64,000 nucleotides of DNA from Hydrogenophaga sp. IBVHS1 (GCF_002127265.1 NZ_NFUU01000001.1:1992040-2056039), one strand, 5' to 3'; numbered from the stretch's first letter, positions 21,396 to 29,389 are shown. Program-made: numbers and translations. The notes: generated by a model from the letters alone, not told the origin.

Positions 21396-22709
21396 TCAGC
21401 GGGTGGGGGCTGCCTCGCCCAGTGCGGCCGCCCGCCCGCGCGCCATGTTCACCGGCATCAGCAGCGCCAGGCCAATCAGGAACAGCACGGCGGTAAAGCC
21501 GATGGCCAGGCGCTGGTTGCCCCCGGTCATCCAGGTGATGGCGCCATAACTCAGCGGACCGATGATGCTGGCCACTCGCGTCGCGAAAGTCCACAGGCCG
21601 AAGAACTCCGCCAGTTGGGCCGGCGGCGCGAGCATGCCGGCCATGGCTCGGCCTGAAGACTGGCTCGACCCCATGCACACGCCCGCAATGGCGGCGGCGT
21701 ACCAGAAGCCGCCTTTGCTGGTGGTGAGCGCCGCGATGATGCAGGTGGCCATCCATCCCACCAGCGTGATCCCCAGCGCGAGCTTGTGGCCCAGGCGGTC
21801 TTGCCAGTAGCCAAAAGCCAGGGCACCCAGCGCCGCCGCAATGTTCAGCACAAAGATGAGCACCATGGTTTCCTGCTGCACGAAGCCGATCACCTGCTCT
21901 GCGTAGATGGCTGCCAGGGTGATCGCCACCGCCACTCCTCCCTGATAAGCAGCCACGCAGGCCAGCAGCCACATGAAATCGCGGTATCGGCGCGCCTGCT
22001 GAAAGGTACGCCGCAACTGGCGAAGCGACTCGCGCCAGCTGCCGGCAGCCACAGCCCCCACCTGCGGTTGCGCGCGCTCACGCAGCAATACCAGCGTGAA
22101 CAGCGCAGCGGCACCGAACACTGCGGCCGTGATCAGCATGGTCACCGGCACAAACTGTTCCGCCTTCTGTCCCTGGGCCTGCGCCCACAGCACATAGCCC
22201 AGGCACAGGCCCAGCGCCAGCATGCCGCCCACATAACCCAGACTCCAGCCCCAGCCGCTCACCCGGCCCATGGCCTGCGCGCGCGCCAGCTCAGGGAGGA
22301 AAGACGCCACCAGCGACTCGCCCCAGGCGAAAAACACGTTTGAAACAATGATCAGCAGCACCCCCAGCACCACCGCCCCCGGGCCCACCAGGCCGAGCGC
22401 GGCCGTGGCCAGCACGCAGCCCACGGTGGTCATCATCAGCAGGCGCTTTTTCGCTGCATGACGGTCGGCCCAGGCTCCCATGGCCGGGATCGTGAACATC
22501 ACGATCAGATGCGACACGCTGAGTGCCGCCGTCCAGGCGAATGTGGCCCAGTCGGCGCCTCCGGCCACCGCACCCACGAAGTACGCCGCAAACACCGCCG
22601 TGATCACCACCGTGGTGTACCCCGAGTTGGCGAAGTCGTACATCGCCCAGCCGAACACCTCGCGCTTGCGCACGCCGGGATTCAGGGCATCGGTGGAGAA
22701 GAAGGCCAT
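21396..22709 (-). CDS. MFS transporter, UMF1 (Atg22-like) family
   Basis: Inner-membrane transporter of 437 residues with about 12 helices. The N-terminal FGWAMYDFANSGYTTVVITA is the hallmark of the UMF1/Atg22-like branch of the major facilitator superfamily; GAWADRHAAKKRLL is the cytoplasmic loop 2-3 motif. The substrate is unknown. Yeast Atg22 exports amino acids from the vacuole, but that cannot be transferred directly. It lies 36 bp downstream of the unknown acidic protein gene on the same strand and may be co-transcribed with it. Confidence 0.85.
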   Translation of the reverse strand: MAFFSTDALNPGVRKREVFGWAMYDFANSGYTTVVITAVFAAYFVGAVAGGADWATFAWTAALSVSHLIVMFTIPAMGAWADRHAAKKRLLMMTTVGCVLATAALGLVGPGAVVLGVLLIIVSNVFFAWGESLVASFLPELARAQAMGRVSGWGWSLGYVGGMLALGLCLGYVLWAQAQGQKAEQFVPVTMLITAAVFGAAALFTLVLLRERAQPQVGAVAAGSWRESLRQLRRTFQQARRYRDFMWLLACVAAYQGGVAVAITLAAIYAEQVIGFVQQETMVLIFVLNIAAALGALAFGYWQDRLGHKLALGITLVGWMATCIIAALTTSKGGFWYAAAIAGVCMGSSQSSGRAMAGMLAPPAQLAEFFGLWTFATRVASIIGPLSYGAITWMTGGNQRLAIGFTAVLFLIGLALLMPVNMARGRAAALGEAAPTR

Positions 22710-22745
22710 GCTCGCGCGCTCCGCAGTGAGAGACCGCGCGACGCG

Positions 22746-23369
22746 TCAGTGCAAATGACGTGGCTTGCGCGGCCCGCCGTGACCGGAGGAGCCGCCAAAG
22801 CCGCGCGGCGGCTTGCCGAGCTGCATGGAGCTGACCAGCGCGTCAAAGCGTTGGGAGAACAGCTTGTCGATCGAGGCCACCACGTCACCGAGTTCGGACT
22901 GATCGAAATGGCGCTCCATCACATGCAGCACGTCCTGCACCAGCAGGTCGCGCTGCACCTGCATGATGGCCGCGGGCGTGGGGCCCACGAAGCACATCAG
23001 GAAGTCGTCTCGTGCTTCCTCATCGGCCGACTCGTCTTCCTCGTCGTACTCGGCATCGTAGAAAGACACTTCCAGCGGCGCGCCGGCCGAGGCGATTTCG
23101 TTGAGACCCATGCAGGCCTCCTCAATGGCCTGGCGAAAATCCTCGTCGCCCGGCACCGTCCAGCAGATCTGCAACACGTGGGCTTCTGCGTCGAAGCGGA
23201 TGCCGGGTTCGTCTTCATAACTGCTCTCGGCTGCAGCCGCCAGCGACTTGGCGCCGGCGTATTGCCACAAGGGCTTGAGCGCGTCCTGGATCTGGCCAAA
23301 GACCACGTCTTCACGCAGCGGAACGTCGCCGTGCACATGGATCTCAAAGGGCGCGTTGTATCGGGTCAT
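22746..23369 (-). CDS. Conserved hypothetical acidic protein
   Basis: A protein of 207 residues that I do not recognize with confidence. There is no signal peptide or membrane segment. The centre is strongly acidic (YDAEYDEEDESADEEARDD), with a Gly/Pro/His-rich tail (RGFGGSSGHGGPRKPRHLH). HVLQICWTVPGDEDFRQAIE and FVGPTPAAIMQVQRDLLVQD look like folded, conserved segments. It is probably cytoplasmic. It precedes the UMF1 transporter on the same strand and is the last core gene before the tRNA-Leu fragment. Codon use is typical of the host. Confidence 0.75.
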   Translation of the reverse strand: MTRYNAPFEIHVHGDVPLREDVVFGQIQDALKPLWQYAGAKSLAAAAESSYEDEPGIRFDAEAHVLQICWTVPGDEDFRQAIEEACMGLNEIASAGAPLEVSFYDAEYDEEDESADEEARDDFLMCFVGPTPAAIMQVQRDLLVQDVLHVMERHFDQSELGDVVASIDKLFSQRFDALVSSMQLGKPPRGFGGSSGHGGPRKPRHLH

Positions 23370-23409
23370 GGAAACTCACTGTACCGGCGAAACCGGAAAA
23401 AACCTAGCC

Positions 23410-23468
23410 TGGTGCCTCGAGGCGGACTCGAACCGCCAAGGCGCTACGGCGACCACGGATTTTAAGTC
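23410..23468 (-). pseudogene. tRNA-Leu(UAA) 3' fragment, possible attachment-site remnant
   Basis: Reading the minus strand, the anticodon loop (CTTAAAA, anticodon UAA), the 3' anticodon strand, a variable arm, a perfect T arm (GGCGG-TTCGAGT-CCGCC), the acceptor 3' strand TCGAGGC and ACCA are all present. The matching 5' half is missing: no GCCTCGA or D arm precedes it, and the base just 5' of the anticodon loop begins unrelated sequence. The break falls in the anticodon loop, a common crossover place for tyrosine integrases. Its body sequence differs from the intact tRNA-Leu 41 bp away, so it derives from another tRNA-Leu(UAA) copy. Confidence 0.7.
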
Positions 23469-23509
23469 AAGCACTCGATTGCACGCGAGGTATCATGCCC
23501 GACAGCCCT

Positions 23510-23596
23510 GCGCGGGTGGCGAAATCGGTAGACGCCCGGGACTTAAAATCCCGTATCCGAAAGGGTGTGCGGGTTCGATCCCCGCCCCGCGCACCA
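23510..23596 (+). tRNA. tRNA-Leu (anticodon UAA)
   Basis: Complete class II tRNA of 87 nt with encoded CCA. The acceptor GCGCGGG pairs with CCCGCGC. The D loop contains GGTAGACGC, the anticodon stem GGGA/TCCC encloses CTTAAAA, a long variable arm TATCCGAAAGGGTG follows, and the T arm is CGGGTTCGATCCCCG. It is divergent from the tRNA-Leu fragment. Confidence 0.96.
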
Positions 23597-23639
23597 ATGA
23601 AAGCGGACGCCGCGTCGCTTTCAACAATCCCCCAGAAGC

Positions 23640-24224
23640 CTACCGAGCAAGAGATCGCCAGAAGCCGCGAACCGCCCGGTGCCATTGGCGCGCAGGGATG
23701 GCGCGAACGCTGTTGCCGACCTGCAAAGCGAGAGCGTTCAATGCCCCGTTCATCATGGTGGTCAGCAGTTCCGGATCGCCGTCGAATGTGAACTCGCCGG
23801 ACGCCATGGCATCGCGCAACGCCGCACGCAATGCGTTGACGCTCAACCGGTCATCCAGCTGGTGCCAGCGTTGCCAGCCGAGCACCGTAGGGCCATCGAC
23901 AAGCAGGATGCGCCGAACGTCGTCGCGCGTCACGAATTCGATCCAGGCTATCGAGCCACGCTCCAGCGCGTCAAGCGCGCCGCGCGCACGGGCGGTGGCG
24001 ACCTCCACGCACGGCAGCGCTTCCTCAACAAGCTGAATGCAAACCGCCTCGAACAGCGCCGATTTGTCGGCGAAGTGATGGTAAAGAGCGCCTCTTTGCA
24101 CGCCCGCACCGGCAAGGATCGCTTCAGTGGAGGTGGAGGCAAAGCCGTGCTGCGCGAACAGCGTGCGCGCGACGCCCAGCAGTCTTGATCGCGTCAGCGC
24201 GGATCGTTCAGGGTTTGTTGCCAT
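23640..24224 (-). CDS. TetR family transcriptional regulator
   Basis: Repressor of 194 residues. The N-terminal HTH (about residues 10-57) is LGVARTLFAQHGFASTSTEA, then ILAGAGVQRGALYHHFADKS. The remainder is the helical ligand domain, with a C-terminal TMMNGALNALALQVGNSVRA. It is divergent from the VOC-MATE gene pair and separated from it by 101 bp that hold two matching palindromic sites. The simple model is that it represses itself and the VOC-MATE operon and is released by a compound exported by MATE. The ligand is unknown. It is the first protein gene of the accessory region. Confidence 0.92.
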   Translation of the reverse strand: MATNPERSALTRSRLLGVARTLFAQHGFASTSTEAILAGAGVQRGALYHHFADKSALFEAVCIQLVEEALPCVEVATARARGALDALERGSIAWIEFVTRDDVRRILLVDGPTVLGWQRWHQLDDRLSVNALRAALRDAMASGEFTFDGDPELLTTMMNGALNALALQVGNSVRAIPARQWHRAVRGFWRSLAR

Positions 24225-24239
24225 GACCTCGATAGTAAT

Positions 24240-24295
24240 AGACAGACTGCCTGTTTGTTGAGAGAATTTTTAAAGAAACAGACAGTCTGTTTCTT
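24240..24295. promoter_or_regulatory. Two TetR operator candidates between tetR and the VOC-MATE genes
   Basis: Site 1 (24273-24295) is a perfect palindrome with 11-bp arms AAGAAACAGAC / GTCTGTTTCTT around a central A. Site 2 (24240-24256, with half-site AGACAGAC) matches 14 of the 17 central positions of site 1. Two similar sites, one near each divergent gene, suggest joint repression by the adjacent TetR protein. Confidence 0.75.
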
Positions 24296-24325
24296 ATTAT
24301 CCAATCGACATTCAAGGAGCTTTCG

Positions 24326-24742
24326 ATGCGATTCAGCGACCGATACCCCATCATCGTCACCGTCCACAAGAATGCTTGCCGCGATTTCTGGGTCCAGCAC
24401 CTGAAATTGGAGGTGGGCTTCGACAGTGACTGGTTCGTCTGGCTCACCGCCACAGACGGCAGCATGTCCATTGCCTTCATGACGCCCGATCACCCCTCGG
24501 CGCCGCCGGGGCCCGAGGCGTTCTCTGGAAAAGGCATGTGCTTTGAGTTGCAGGTGGAAGACGCTGGCCTCGAGCACGCCAGGTTCATCGCAAGCGACGG
24601 CCAAGTGGGATACCCACTCACCGACGAAGCGTTCGGGCAGCGCCGATTCGGATTTGCTGACCCGTCAGGCCTGTGGGTCGATGTGGTGCAGCAGATCGAA
24701 CCGGATGCGGGCTATTGGGATCGATACATGCGGGCCAGCTGA
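24326..24742 (+). CDS. VOC (glyoxalase/bleomycin-resistance) family protein
   Basis: A single VOC module of 138 residues. The opening RYPIIVTVHKNACRDFWVQH and closing RRFGFADPSGLWVDVVQQIE are typical of the beta-alpha-beta-beta-beta repeat fold of glyoxalases and antibiotic-binding proteins. A glutamate near the end (QQIEPDAG) may act as metal or ligand residue. The enzyme substrate cannot be named. ATG 24326 follows an AAGGAG ribosome site. The MATE gene starts 1 bp past its stop, so the two form an operon behind the TetR operators, consistent with sequestration or conversion of a toxic compound plus its efflux. Confidence 0.85.
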   Translation: MRFSDRYPIIVTVHKNACRDFWVQHLKLEVGFDSDWFVWLTATDGSMSIAFMTPDHPSAPPGPEAFSGKGMCFELQVEDAGLEHARFIASDGQVGYPLTDEAFGQRRFGFADPSGLWVDVVQQIEPDAGYWDRYMRAS

Positions 24743-24743
24743 C

Positions 24744-26114
24744 ATGCACGCGACTACATTCCGCGCGCGGCGCACGGGGGCCAGCCAGTTTGCGAGTGAC
24801 CTGCACTCACTGGTCACCCTTGCGCTGCCCATCGTCGCAGGGCTGGTTTGCAGTGCGCTGATGGGCCTGGTGGACAGCGCAGTGGTTGCGCCGCTGGGCC
24901 ATGCGGCACTGGCTGCGGTCTCGCTGACAGGGTCTGTATTGCTGGTGTTCATCGCGACCCTCTTTGGGCTGATGAGCGCCACAGGCATGCTGGCCGCGCA
25001 GTCGTTTGGCGCCGGAATGCAGGCGGCGGTGTCCAGCCACCGACGCGCCGGTTGGCGTTTTGCATTGGCAGCCGGCTTCTCAGCGGCCGCTCTGATGGGG
25101 GTGGCCTGGCTGTTGCTGCCATTGCTCGGCCAGCCTCAAGACGTGCTGGCGGTCATGTTCGGCTACTGGTTCTGGTCGGCCCTGACCCTCGTTCCTCTGG
25201 CCCTGCTGTTCGCCTACAAGCAGTTGTTCGACGCCATCGACCGCCCCGGGATCGCGTTGGCGGTGCTGGCAGCCACGGTGCCGCTGAATGCTGGCCTCAG
25301 TGCATGGTTCGTTCAAGGTGGCTTCGGTTTGCCGGCCTTCGGACTGGTCGGAGCGGGTGTCGGCAGCTTCCTGGCAAACGTTGGCGCTGCGGCTGGTTTC
25401 GTGCTGCTGGCGAACCATCACCCCGCGTTGCGGCGGTGGTTTCACGAGACCGCGCCATGGCGCGAGGCCCTGAAACGGCAGCACACAGAGGGTGCGCCCA
25501 TGGGCCTGCAGTACCTGTTCGAAACAGGTGCAAATGCGGCCGCCGGTCTGATGGTCGGCGCGTTTGGTGCAGTGGCATTGGCGGCAAATCAGATCACGAT
25601 GTCGGTAACCATGTTGCTGTACATGGTGCCACTGGGCATTGCCTCGGCCGCAGGTCTGCGCATTGCACAGGCAGTAGGCGCCGGTGACCATGCGGCGTGC
25701 TGGCCGCTTGCTCGGGCGGCCCTGCTGGTGGCTGCCGCGTGGATGGGTACGGCCGGTGTTGCGCTTGCGTTGGGCGGTCACAAGGTCGCGCGCTGGTTCA
25801 GCGTCGACGAAGCCGTGATCGCAACCACCGCTGCACTGTGTGTCTCTGTGGCTCTCATGCAGGTTGCTGACGGCGTTCAGAGCGTAAGCCTGGGCGCATT
25901 GCGGGGGCTGCTCGAAAGCCGTTGGCCAACGCGCGTTTCGCTCGCCTGTTGCTGGTGTATTGCGCTCCCCGCCGCATGGGTGCTGTCAGAGCTGCTGGGG
26001 TTCGGACCCGCAGGAGTCTGGTGGGGATTCGGCATGGGGCTCACGGTAGCGGCCGCGGCGCTGACTCTCCATCTCCGCCAGATCACGCAGCGACCAATGC
26101 GACCTGACAGGTAG
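24744..26114 (+). CDS. MATE family efflux transporter
   Basis: Multidrug and toxin extrusion protein of 456 residues with twelve helices. LHSLVTLALPIVAGLVCSAL and MGLVDSAVVAPLGHAALAAV form the typical first two helices, and the second half repeats the pattern (GLQYLFETGANAAAGLMVGA). It exports cationic drugs or metabolites by Na+ or H+ antiport; the substrate is not predictable. It starts at ATG 24744, immediately after the VOC stop, and shares the TetR-controlled promoter. Sequence upstream in the same frame overlaps the VOC gene and is not used. Confidence 0.93.
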   Translation: MHATTFRARRTGASQFASDLHSLVTLALPIVAGLVCSALMGLVDSAVVAPLGHAALAAVSLTGSVLLVFIATLFGLMSATGMLAAQSFGAGMQAAVSSHRRAGWRFALAAGFSAAALMGVAWLLLPLLGQPQDVLAVMFGYWFWSALTLVPLALLFAYKQLFDAIDRPGIALAVLAATVPLNAGLSAWFVQGGFGLPAFGLVGAGVGSFLANVGAAAGFVLLANHHPALRRWFHETAPWREALKRQHTEGAPMGLQYLFETGANAAAGLMVGAFGAVALAANQITMSVTMLLYMVPLGIASAAGLRIAQAVGAGDHAACWPLARAALLVAAAWMGTAGVALALGGHKVARWFSVDEAVIATTAALCVSVALMQVADGVQSVSLGALRGLLESRWPTRVSLACCWCIALPAAWVLSELLGFGPAGVWWGFGMGLTVAAAALTLHLRQITQRPMRPDR

Positions 26115-26122
26115 TCGACGCC
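26107..26122 (+). repeat. Short direct repeat, copy 1
   Basis: ACAGGTAGTCGACGCC at the stop of the MATE gene. An identical 16-mer is at 29390-29405 and a related copy (13 of 16) at 33106-33121; all three lie at module borders in the accessory region. Function unknown; could be chance. Confidence 0.35.
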
Positions 26123-26190
26123 CTACAGCACACAGCTGAACATCCCCATGAAATCCTTCCGAGAACACCACCCAACCTGAAGCACTCAAC

Positions 26191-26631
26191 ATGACCTCTA
26201 CAACCAACGCCACATCCACACTGGACACTGCGCCACCTCGCCCAAGCCTGGCTGCGGTACTGATCTTTGATGCCTTTACCTGTGCAGCCATGGGCTTGGG
26301 ACTGCTGGTGTTGACGCAAGTCCTGGCGGCGTTACTTGGGCTGCCACCAGCGCTGTTGAAATGGGCGGGTTTGCTGCTGATGCCCTGCGCTTTGCTGATG
26401 ATGGTGGCCGGTGTCAGGCAGCCCCCCATTGCCGCACTCGTGCTGCTGATCGTGATTGGCAATATCGCGTGGGTGCTTGCAAGCTTGTTTTTTGCCTTTT
26501 CGATCGACGGCATCACATCCATCGGGCGTACCGCCGTTCTCGCGCAGGCCGCAGCCGTGCTGTTGCTGGCCTGGCTTGAGTGGCGTGGCCTCGATGCCCA
26601 ATGGCGCTCTGGTTCCCAAGGAGCGTACTGA
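26191..26631 (+). CDS. Small hypothetical membrane protein
   Basis: A protein of 146 residues that I do not recognize. After a 20-residue Thr/Pro-rich head it has four hydrophobic segments (AAVLIFDAFTCAAMGLGLLV, ALLKWAGLLLMPCALLMMVA, IAALVLLIVIGNIAWVLASL, and TAVLAQAAAVLLLAWLEW). No signature residues stand out. The alpha/beta hydrolase starts 1 bp past its stop, so the two genes form a unit. The 76-bp gap to MATE leaves open whether it belongs to the TetR-controlled transcript. Confidence 0.7.
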   Translation: MTSTTNATSTLDTAPPRPSLAAVLIFDAFTCAAMGLGLLVLTQVLAALLGLPPALLKWAGLLLMPCALLMMVAGVRQPPIAALVLLIVIGNIAWVLASLFFAFSIDGITSIGRTAVLAQAAAVLLLAWLEWRGLDAQWRSGSQGAY

Positions 26632-26632
26632 A

Positions 26633-27466
26633 ATGGAATCCGCCCAACGCGAACCGGGAACCAACCATGTGACCGCCGCCGACGGCACCCGGCTTTACTG
26701 CCGATCCTATGGACAGGGACCCACGGTGATACTGACAGCCGGTTGGTCGTTGCCATCGGACATGTGGGCCTACCAGATCGTGCCTCTGGTGGCTCGTGGA
26801 ATGCGTTGTGTGATCTACGACCGACGTGGGCACGGACGCTCTGACGACAGCGGACGTGGCTATGACTACGACACGCTTGCCGACGACATGGAGGCGGTGT
26901 TGTCGGCGATGGCAGTTCAGGACGCGACGCTTGTAGGCTATTCGTTCGGTTCGGGCGAGTGCGTCCGCTATCTGACCCGGCACGGTATGGGACGCATCAA
27001 GCGATTGATGCTGCTGGCACCCAGTACCCCATTCCTGCTGTCCTCACACGACAACCCAGCAGGCGTTGATGCCGCTGTTTTCGAGCATCTTCGCCAAACC
27101 ATGGCTGCCGACTACGCGAAATGGGTGGACGACAACGAAGATCCTTTCGTGATCCCCGCCACCTCGCGGGGCATGAGGCAGTGGCTGAAGTCCCTCATGA
27201 TGCAGTCATCGCTGCCTGCGCTGCTCGAGTGCAACCGCATCATGACCACGACCGATTTCCGCCCAGAGGTCCGCGCGCTGGCACTCCCGGTCTCCATCGT
27301 TCAAGGCGATCGTGATGCGTCACTCCCATTCCCGCTGACCGGCCAACCAACCTATTCGTTGATTCGCAATGCAAAGCTCACGGTATACGAGGATGCGCCA
27401 CACGGCCTGTTTCTGACCCATACCGAAAGACTGAATGAGGACATCGCTGCTCTTGTGCAGGCTTAG
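26633..27466 (+). CDS. Alpha/beta hydrolase (non-heme haloperoxidase-like)
   Basis: Serine hydrolase of 277 residues. The oxyanion/cap start (VILTAGWSLPSDMWAYQI) and RGHGRSD belong to the haloperoxidase/esterase branch. The catalytic triad can be placed: nucleophile Ser in VGYSFGSGE, Asp in VQGDRDASLPF and His in DAPHGLFLTHTE. Branch members usually read GxSMGG at the nucleophile; here it is GYSFGSG. It probably hydrolyses an ester or a similar bond; the substrate is unknown. It follows the small membrane protein gene at once (TGA then ATG after 1 bp), and a MarR gene follows on the same strand 91 bp later. Confidence 0.88.
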   Translation: MESAQREPGTNHVTAADGTRLYCRSYGQGPTVILTAGWSLPSDMWAYQIVPLVARGMRCVIYDRRGHGRSDDSGRGYDYDTLADDMEAVLSAMAVQDATLVGYSFGSGECVRYLTRHGMGRIKRLMLLAPSTPFLLSSHDNPAGVDAAVFEHLRQTMAADYAKWVDDNEDPFVIPATSRGMRQWLKSLMMQSSLPALLECNRIMTTTDFRPEVRALALPVSIVQGDRDASLPFPLTGQPTYSLIRNAKLTVYEDAPHGLFLTHTERLNEDIAALVQA

Positions 27467-27510
27467 ACGCTCGTACGAGCACAGCTGACCGTGGACATCG
27501 AAAGTCCGGG

Positions 27511-27541
27511 GCAACAACTGCTTGCATAATGAAGTTGTTGC
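27511..27541. promoter_or_regulatory. MarR operator candidate (inverted repeat)
   Basis: Perfect inverted repeat with 9-bp arms GCAACAACT / AGTTGTTGC and a 13-nt spacer, just ahead of the marR start at 27558. The in-frame TTG at 27522 lies inside it, which favours the downstream ATG as the real start. Likely autoregulatory. Confidence 0.6.
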
Positions 27542-27557
27542 TTTGGAGTCAACATTC

Positions 27558-28043
27558 ATGCCCTCACCGCCGCGTGCGAAAGTCCTTCATCTGGAGCGCA
27601 GCTTGCTGTACCACTTCGCGGGCATTACCGACCGCGTGGGAGGCAGCATGCACATGCTGTGCCGTGACCGCTATGGTCTTTCGCCAGCAGCCTGGCGCGT
27701 GATGGCCCACGTCGGCGAGCTACAACCCATTACGGCAAAAGAGATCGGACTTCGAGCCGCAATGGACAGTGTCAATCTCTCGCGTGCAATGGGTCAGCTT
27801 GATGCGTTGGGCTTTCTTAAACGCCACATCGATCCGGCTGATCGACGACGGATCGTGCTTCAGTTGACGCCTGCGGGGCAGTCGGCCTATGACACGCTTG
27901 TACCCCTCAGCCTGGAAGCCGAAAGGACATTGCTAGCCGAGTTGAACGCGCAAGAGCGAGCCACCCTCCGCGAGCTTGCTCACCGCGTCTGGGAGCGATC
28001 ACGCCGCCTGTTCGATGACACGGATCAAGAAACTTCCTTCTAA
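27558..28043 (+). CDS. MarR family transcriptional regulator
   Basis: Winged-helix regulator of 161 residues. The DNA-binding part shows PAAWRVMAHVGELQPITAKE and the recognition helix MDSVNLSRAMGQLDALGFLK, followed by the wing RHIDPADRRRIVLQLTPAGQ. Such proteins respond to small phenolic or oxidizing ligands. A GGAG ribosome site sits 11 nt before ATG 27558. A 9-bp-arm palindrome lies upstream and a second palindrome immediately downstream, next to the XRE gene. It could control the hydrolase, itself, or the following gene. Confidence 0.92.
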   Translation: MPSPPRAKVLHLERSLLYHFAGITDRVGGSMHMLCRDRYGLSPAAWRVMAHVGELQPITAKEIGLRAAMDSVNLSRAMGQLDALGFLKRHIDPADRRRIVLQLTPAGQSAYDTLVPLSLEAERTLLAELNAQERATLRELAHRVWERSRRLFDDTDQETSF

Positions 28044-28059
28044 ATGCAATAGTTGCATT
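28043..28059. promoter_or_regulatory. Short palindrome between marR and the XRE regulator
   Basis: AATGCAA - TAG - TTGCATT, perfect 7-bp arms, starting at the last base of the marR stop codon and 67 bp before the XRE start. The word CATTATGCA in this region also appears inverted at 27523-27531 upstream of marR, so one protein may bind both places. Confidence 0.45.
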
Positions 28060-28125
28060 ATGCAGCTAAATAGCTGAGAATACGGCCCACTACGGTGGCG
28101 GTGTGCCGCCGGCGGAGGTTGAAAG

Positions 28126-28923
28126 ATGACCAATCTTTCTGGGTTGCTTCGAATGGTCCGGCTCAATGCGGGTTGCTCCCAACTCGAACTCGCGCTTCGT
28201 CTGGACGTGTCTCAGAGACACATCAACTTCATTGAACGCGACAGAGCGCGTCCGAGCCGCGGGCTGCTGCTTGCATGGTTGCGAGAATTGGGGGGGAACA
28301 CCTCCCTGGCGAACGCCGCACTGCTGAACGGGGGCTATTCGCCCCTGTTGCCCCACGCCAGCCTGCCTTCCAGAATGACAGGCAACGACTCAGTGGCCTT
28401 GCGAACGATGGAACTGCATTACCCAAACCCGGGCCACGTCTTCAACAGTGACTGGTACATCGTCCAAGCAAATCCTGCGAGTCGCTGGATTTGCGATCTT
28501 GTGATGCCTGGCGTCTGGCAAGAGGAGCAGCTCGATATGCTGGCCACCCTGGCAGACCCGCGCGGCTGGCTTTCTCGCGCGCACGAGCCCGCAAAAATTG
28601 CCAGGGCGCTTCTCGCGCAAGTCCGCACAGAGCAGTGGACTCGACCTGGTCTGAAGCTCCGCGTTGACACGCTTCAGAGCGCTCTCGAAGCGAGGTATGG
28701 CAAGCTGAAGCTGCCGACACAACAAGAACCGGTTGCCACATCGTTTGATGTGACCCTGGAAACGCCGCTCGGGTTGATGAGCTTCTGCGCAGTCCAGACG
28801 GTCAGCGGTTTGCCACATGACGCGATGGGTGCACGCCTCAGGACCGAACTCTGGTATCCCACTGACCTGCAGACATCGCATTTGCTGCGTCAGCATGCAC
28901 AGGGCGCTGGCAAATCCAACTAA
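28126..28923 (+). CDS. XRE family regulator with MmyB-like ligand domain
   Basis: A protein of 265 residues. The N-terminal Cro/XRE HTH (about residues 5-60) reads LNAGCSQLELALRLDVSQRH, then INFIERDRARPSRGLLLAWL. The remainder matches the MmyB-like domain seen in actinobacterial and proteobacterial regulators: YPNPGHVFNSDWYIVQANPA, a Phe/Tyr-rich pocket and the late LETPLGLMSFCAVQTVSGLP. In MmyB relatives this PAS-like part binds fatty acid-like ligands. A GGAGG ribosome site precedes ATG 28126. The target is unknown; it may act with the adjacent marR, or on the convergent DUF1330 gene. Confidence 0.88.
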   Translation: MTNLSGLLRMVRLNAGCSQLELALRLDVSQRHINFIERDRARPSRGLLLAWLRELGGNTSLANAALLNGGYSPLLPHASLPSRMTGNDSVALRTMELHYPNPGHVFNSDWYIVQANPASRWICDLVMPGVWQEEQLDMLATLADPRGWLSRAHEPAKIARALLAQVRTEQWTRPGLKLRVDTLQSALEARYGKLKLPTQQEPVATSFDVTLETPLGLMSFCAVQTVSGLPHDAMGARLRTELWYPTDLQTSHLLRQHAQGAGKSN

Positions 28924-28944
28924 TGCAATCGCGTCGCTCTGTAT

Positions 28945-29271
28945 TCAATACCGCTTCAAGAGATCGGACGCGCTATACCCCGGGGCAACGCCATCCACAA
29001 GCAGGACTGCACTGTCCGAGTTGTATCGACGCATAGCAAGAATCTCTTGGTATTCCTTGCAGAAGTACCAGTCTCGGGCGTTTTTCATGGTGGGAAATTC
29101 AATCATGACCAGGTGCCCCGTGAACTCACCATCCATGACCACCGGGTTGTCTCCGTGGACGAGAAATCTGCCGCTGTGTGGCTCCAGTGTTCTGGTGATC
29201 TTCCGGATGTATTCAATGATCGAGGCATTCCAGTTGACGCTTCGCATGAGGGCGACAGCATAGGCGGGCAT
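28945..29271 (-). CDS. DUF1330 family protein
   Basis: Small dimeric alpha/beta-barrel fold protein of 108 residues. GRFLVHGDNPVVMDGEFTGH, LVMIEFPTMKNARDWYFCKE and EYQEILAMRRYNSDSAVLLV are the DUF1330 core, a ferredoxin-like dimer related to antibiotic monooxygenase-type folds. The activity is not established. ATG 29271 has GGAG 5 nt upstream, so the six-residue-longer frame is not needed. It is convergent with the XRE gene and divergent from the metallo-beta-lactamase fold gene. Confidence 0.88.
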   Translation of the reverse strand: MPAYAVALMRSVNWNASIIEYIRKITRTLEPHSGRFLVHGDNPVVMDGEFTGHLVMIEFPTMKNARDWYFCKEYQEILAMRRYNSDSAVLLVDGVAPGYSASDLLKRY

Positions 29272-29389
29272 AGGCGCTCCAGGTACCAAAGACGCTCATC
29301 ATGCGTGGGGCGAAACTGCGCCGCCAACTACCTCCGACGTCAAGCCTGCCTGTCGACGGTTCAGTTCCGTGTCATGTGAACGTGACTCA

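Noticed and set aside
23410..23600. tRNA-Leu(UAA) with a group I intron (known in this tRNA in cyanobacteria)
   Set aside because: No 5' exon with an acceptor strand GCCTCGA is found on the minus strand within plausible intron distance, and an intact tRNA gene occupies the adjacent plus strand.
23467..23685. Small ORFs over tRNA-Leu and flanks with GGxRTRTPFRIRDFKSRAS-like translation
   Set aside because: These are the familiar false peptides produced by translating tRNA-Leu genes.
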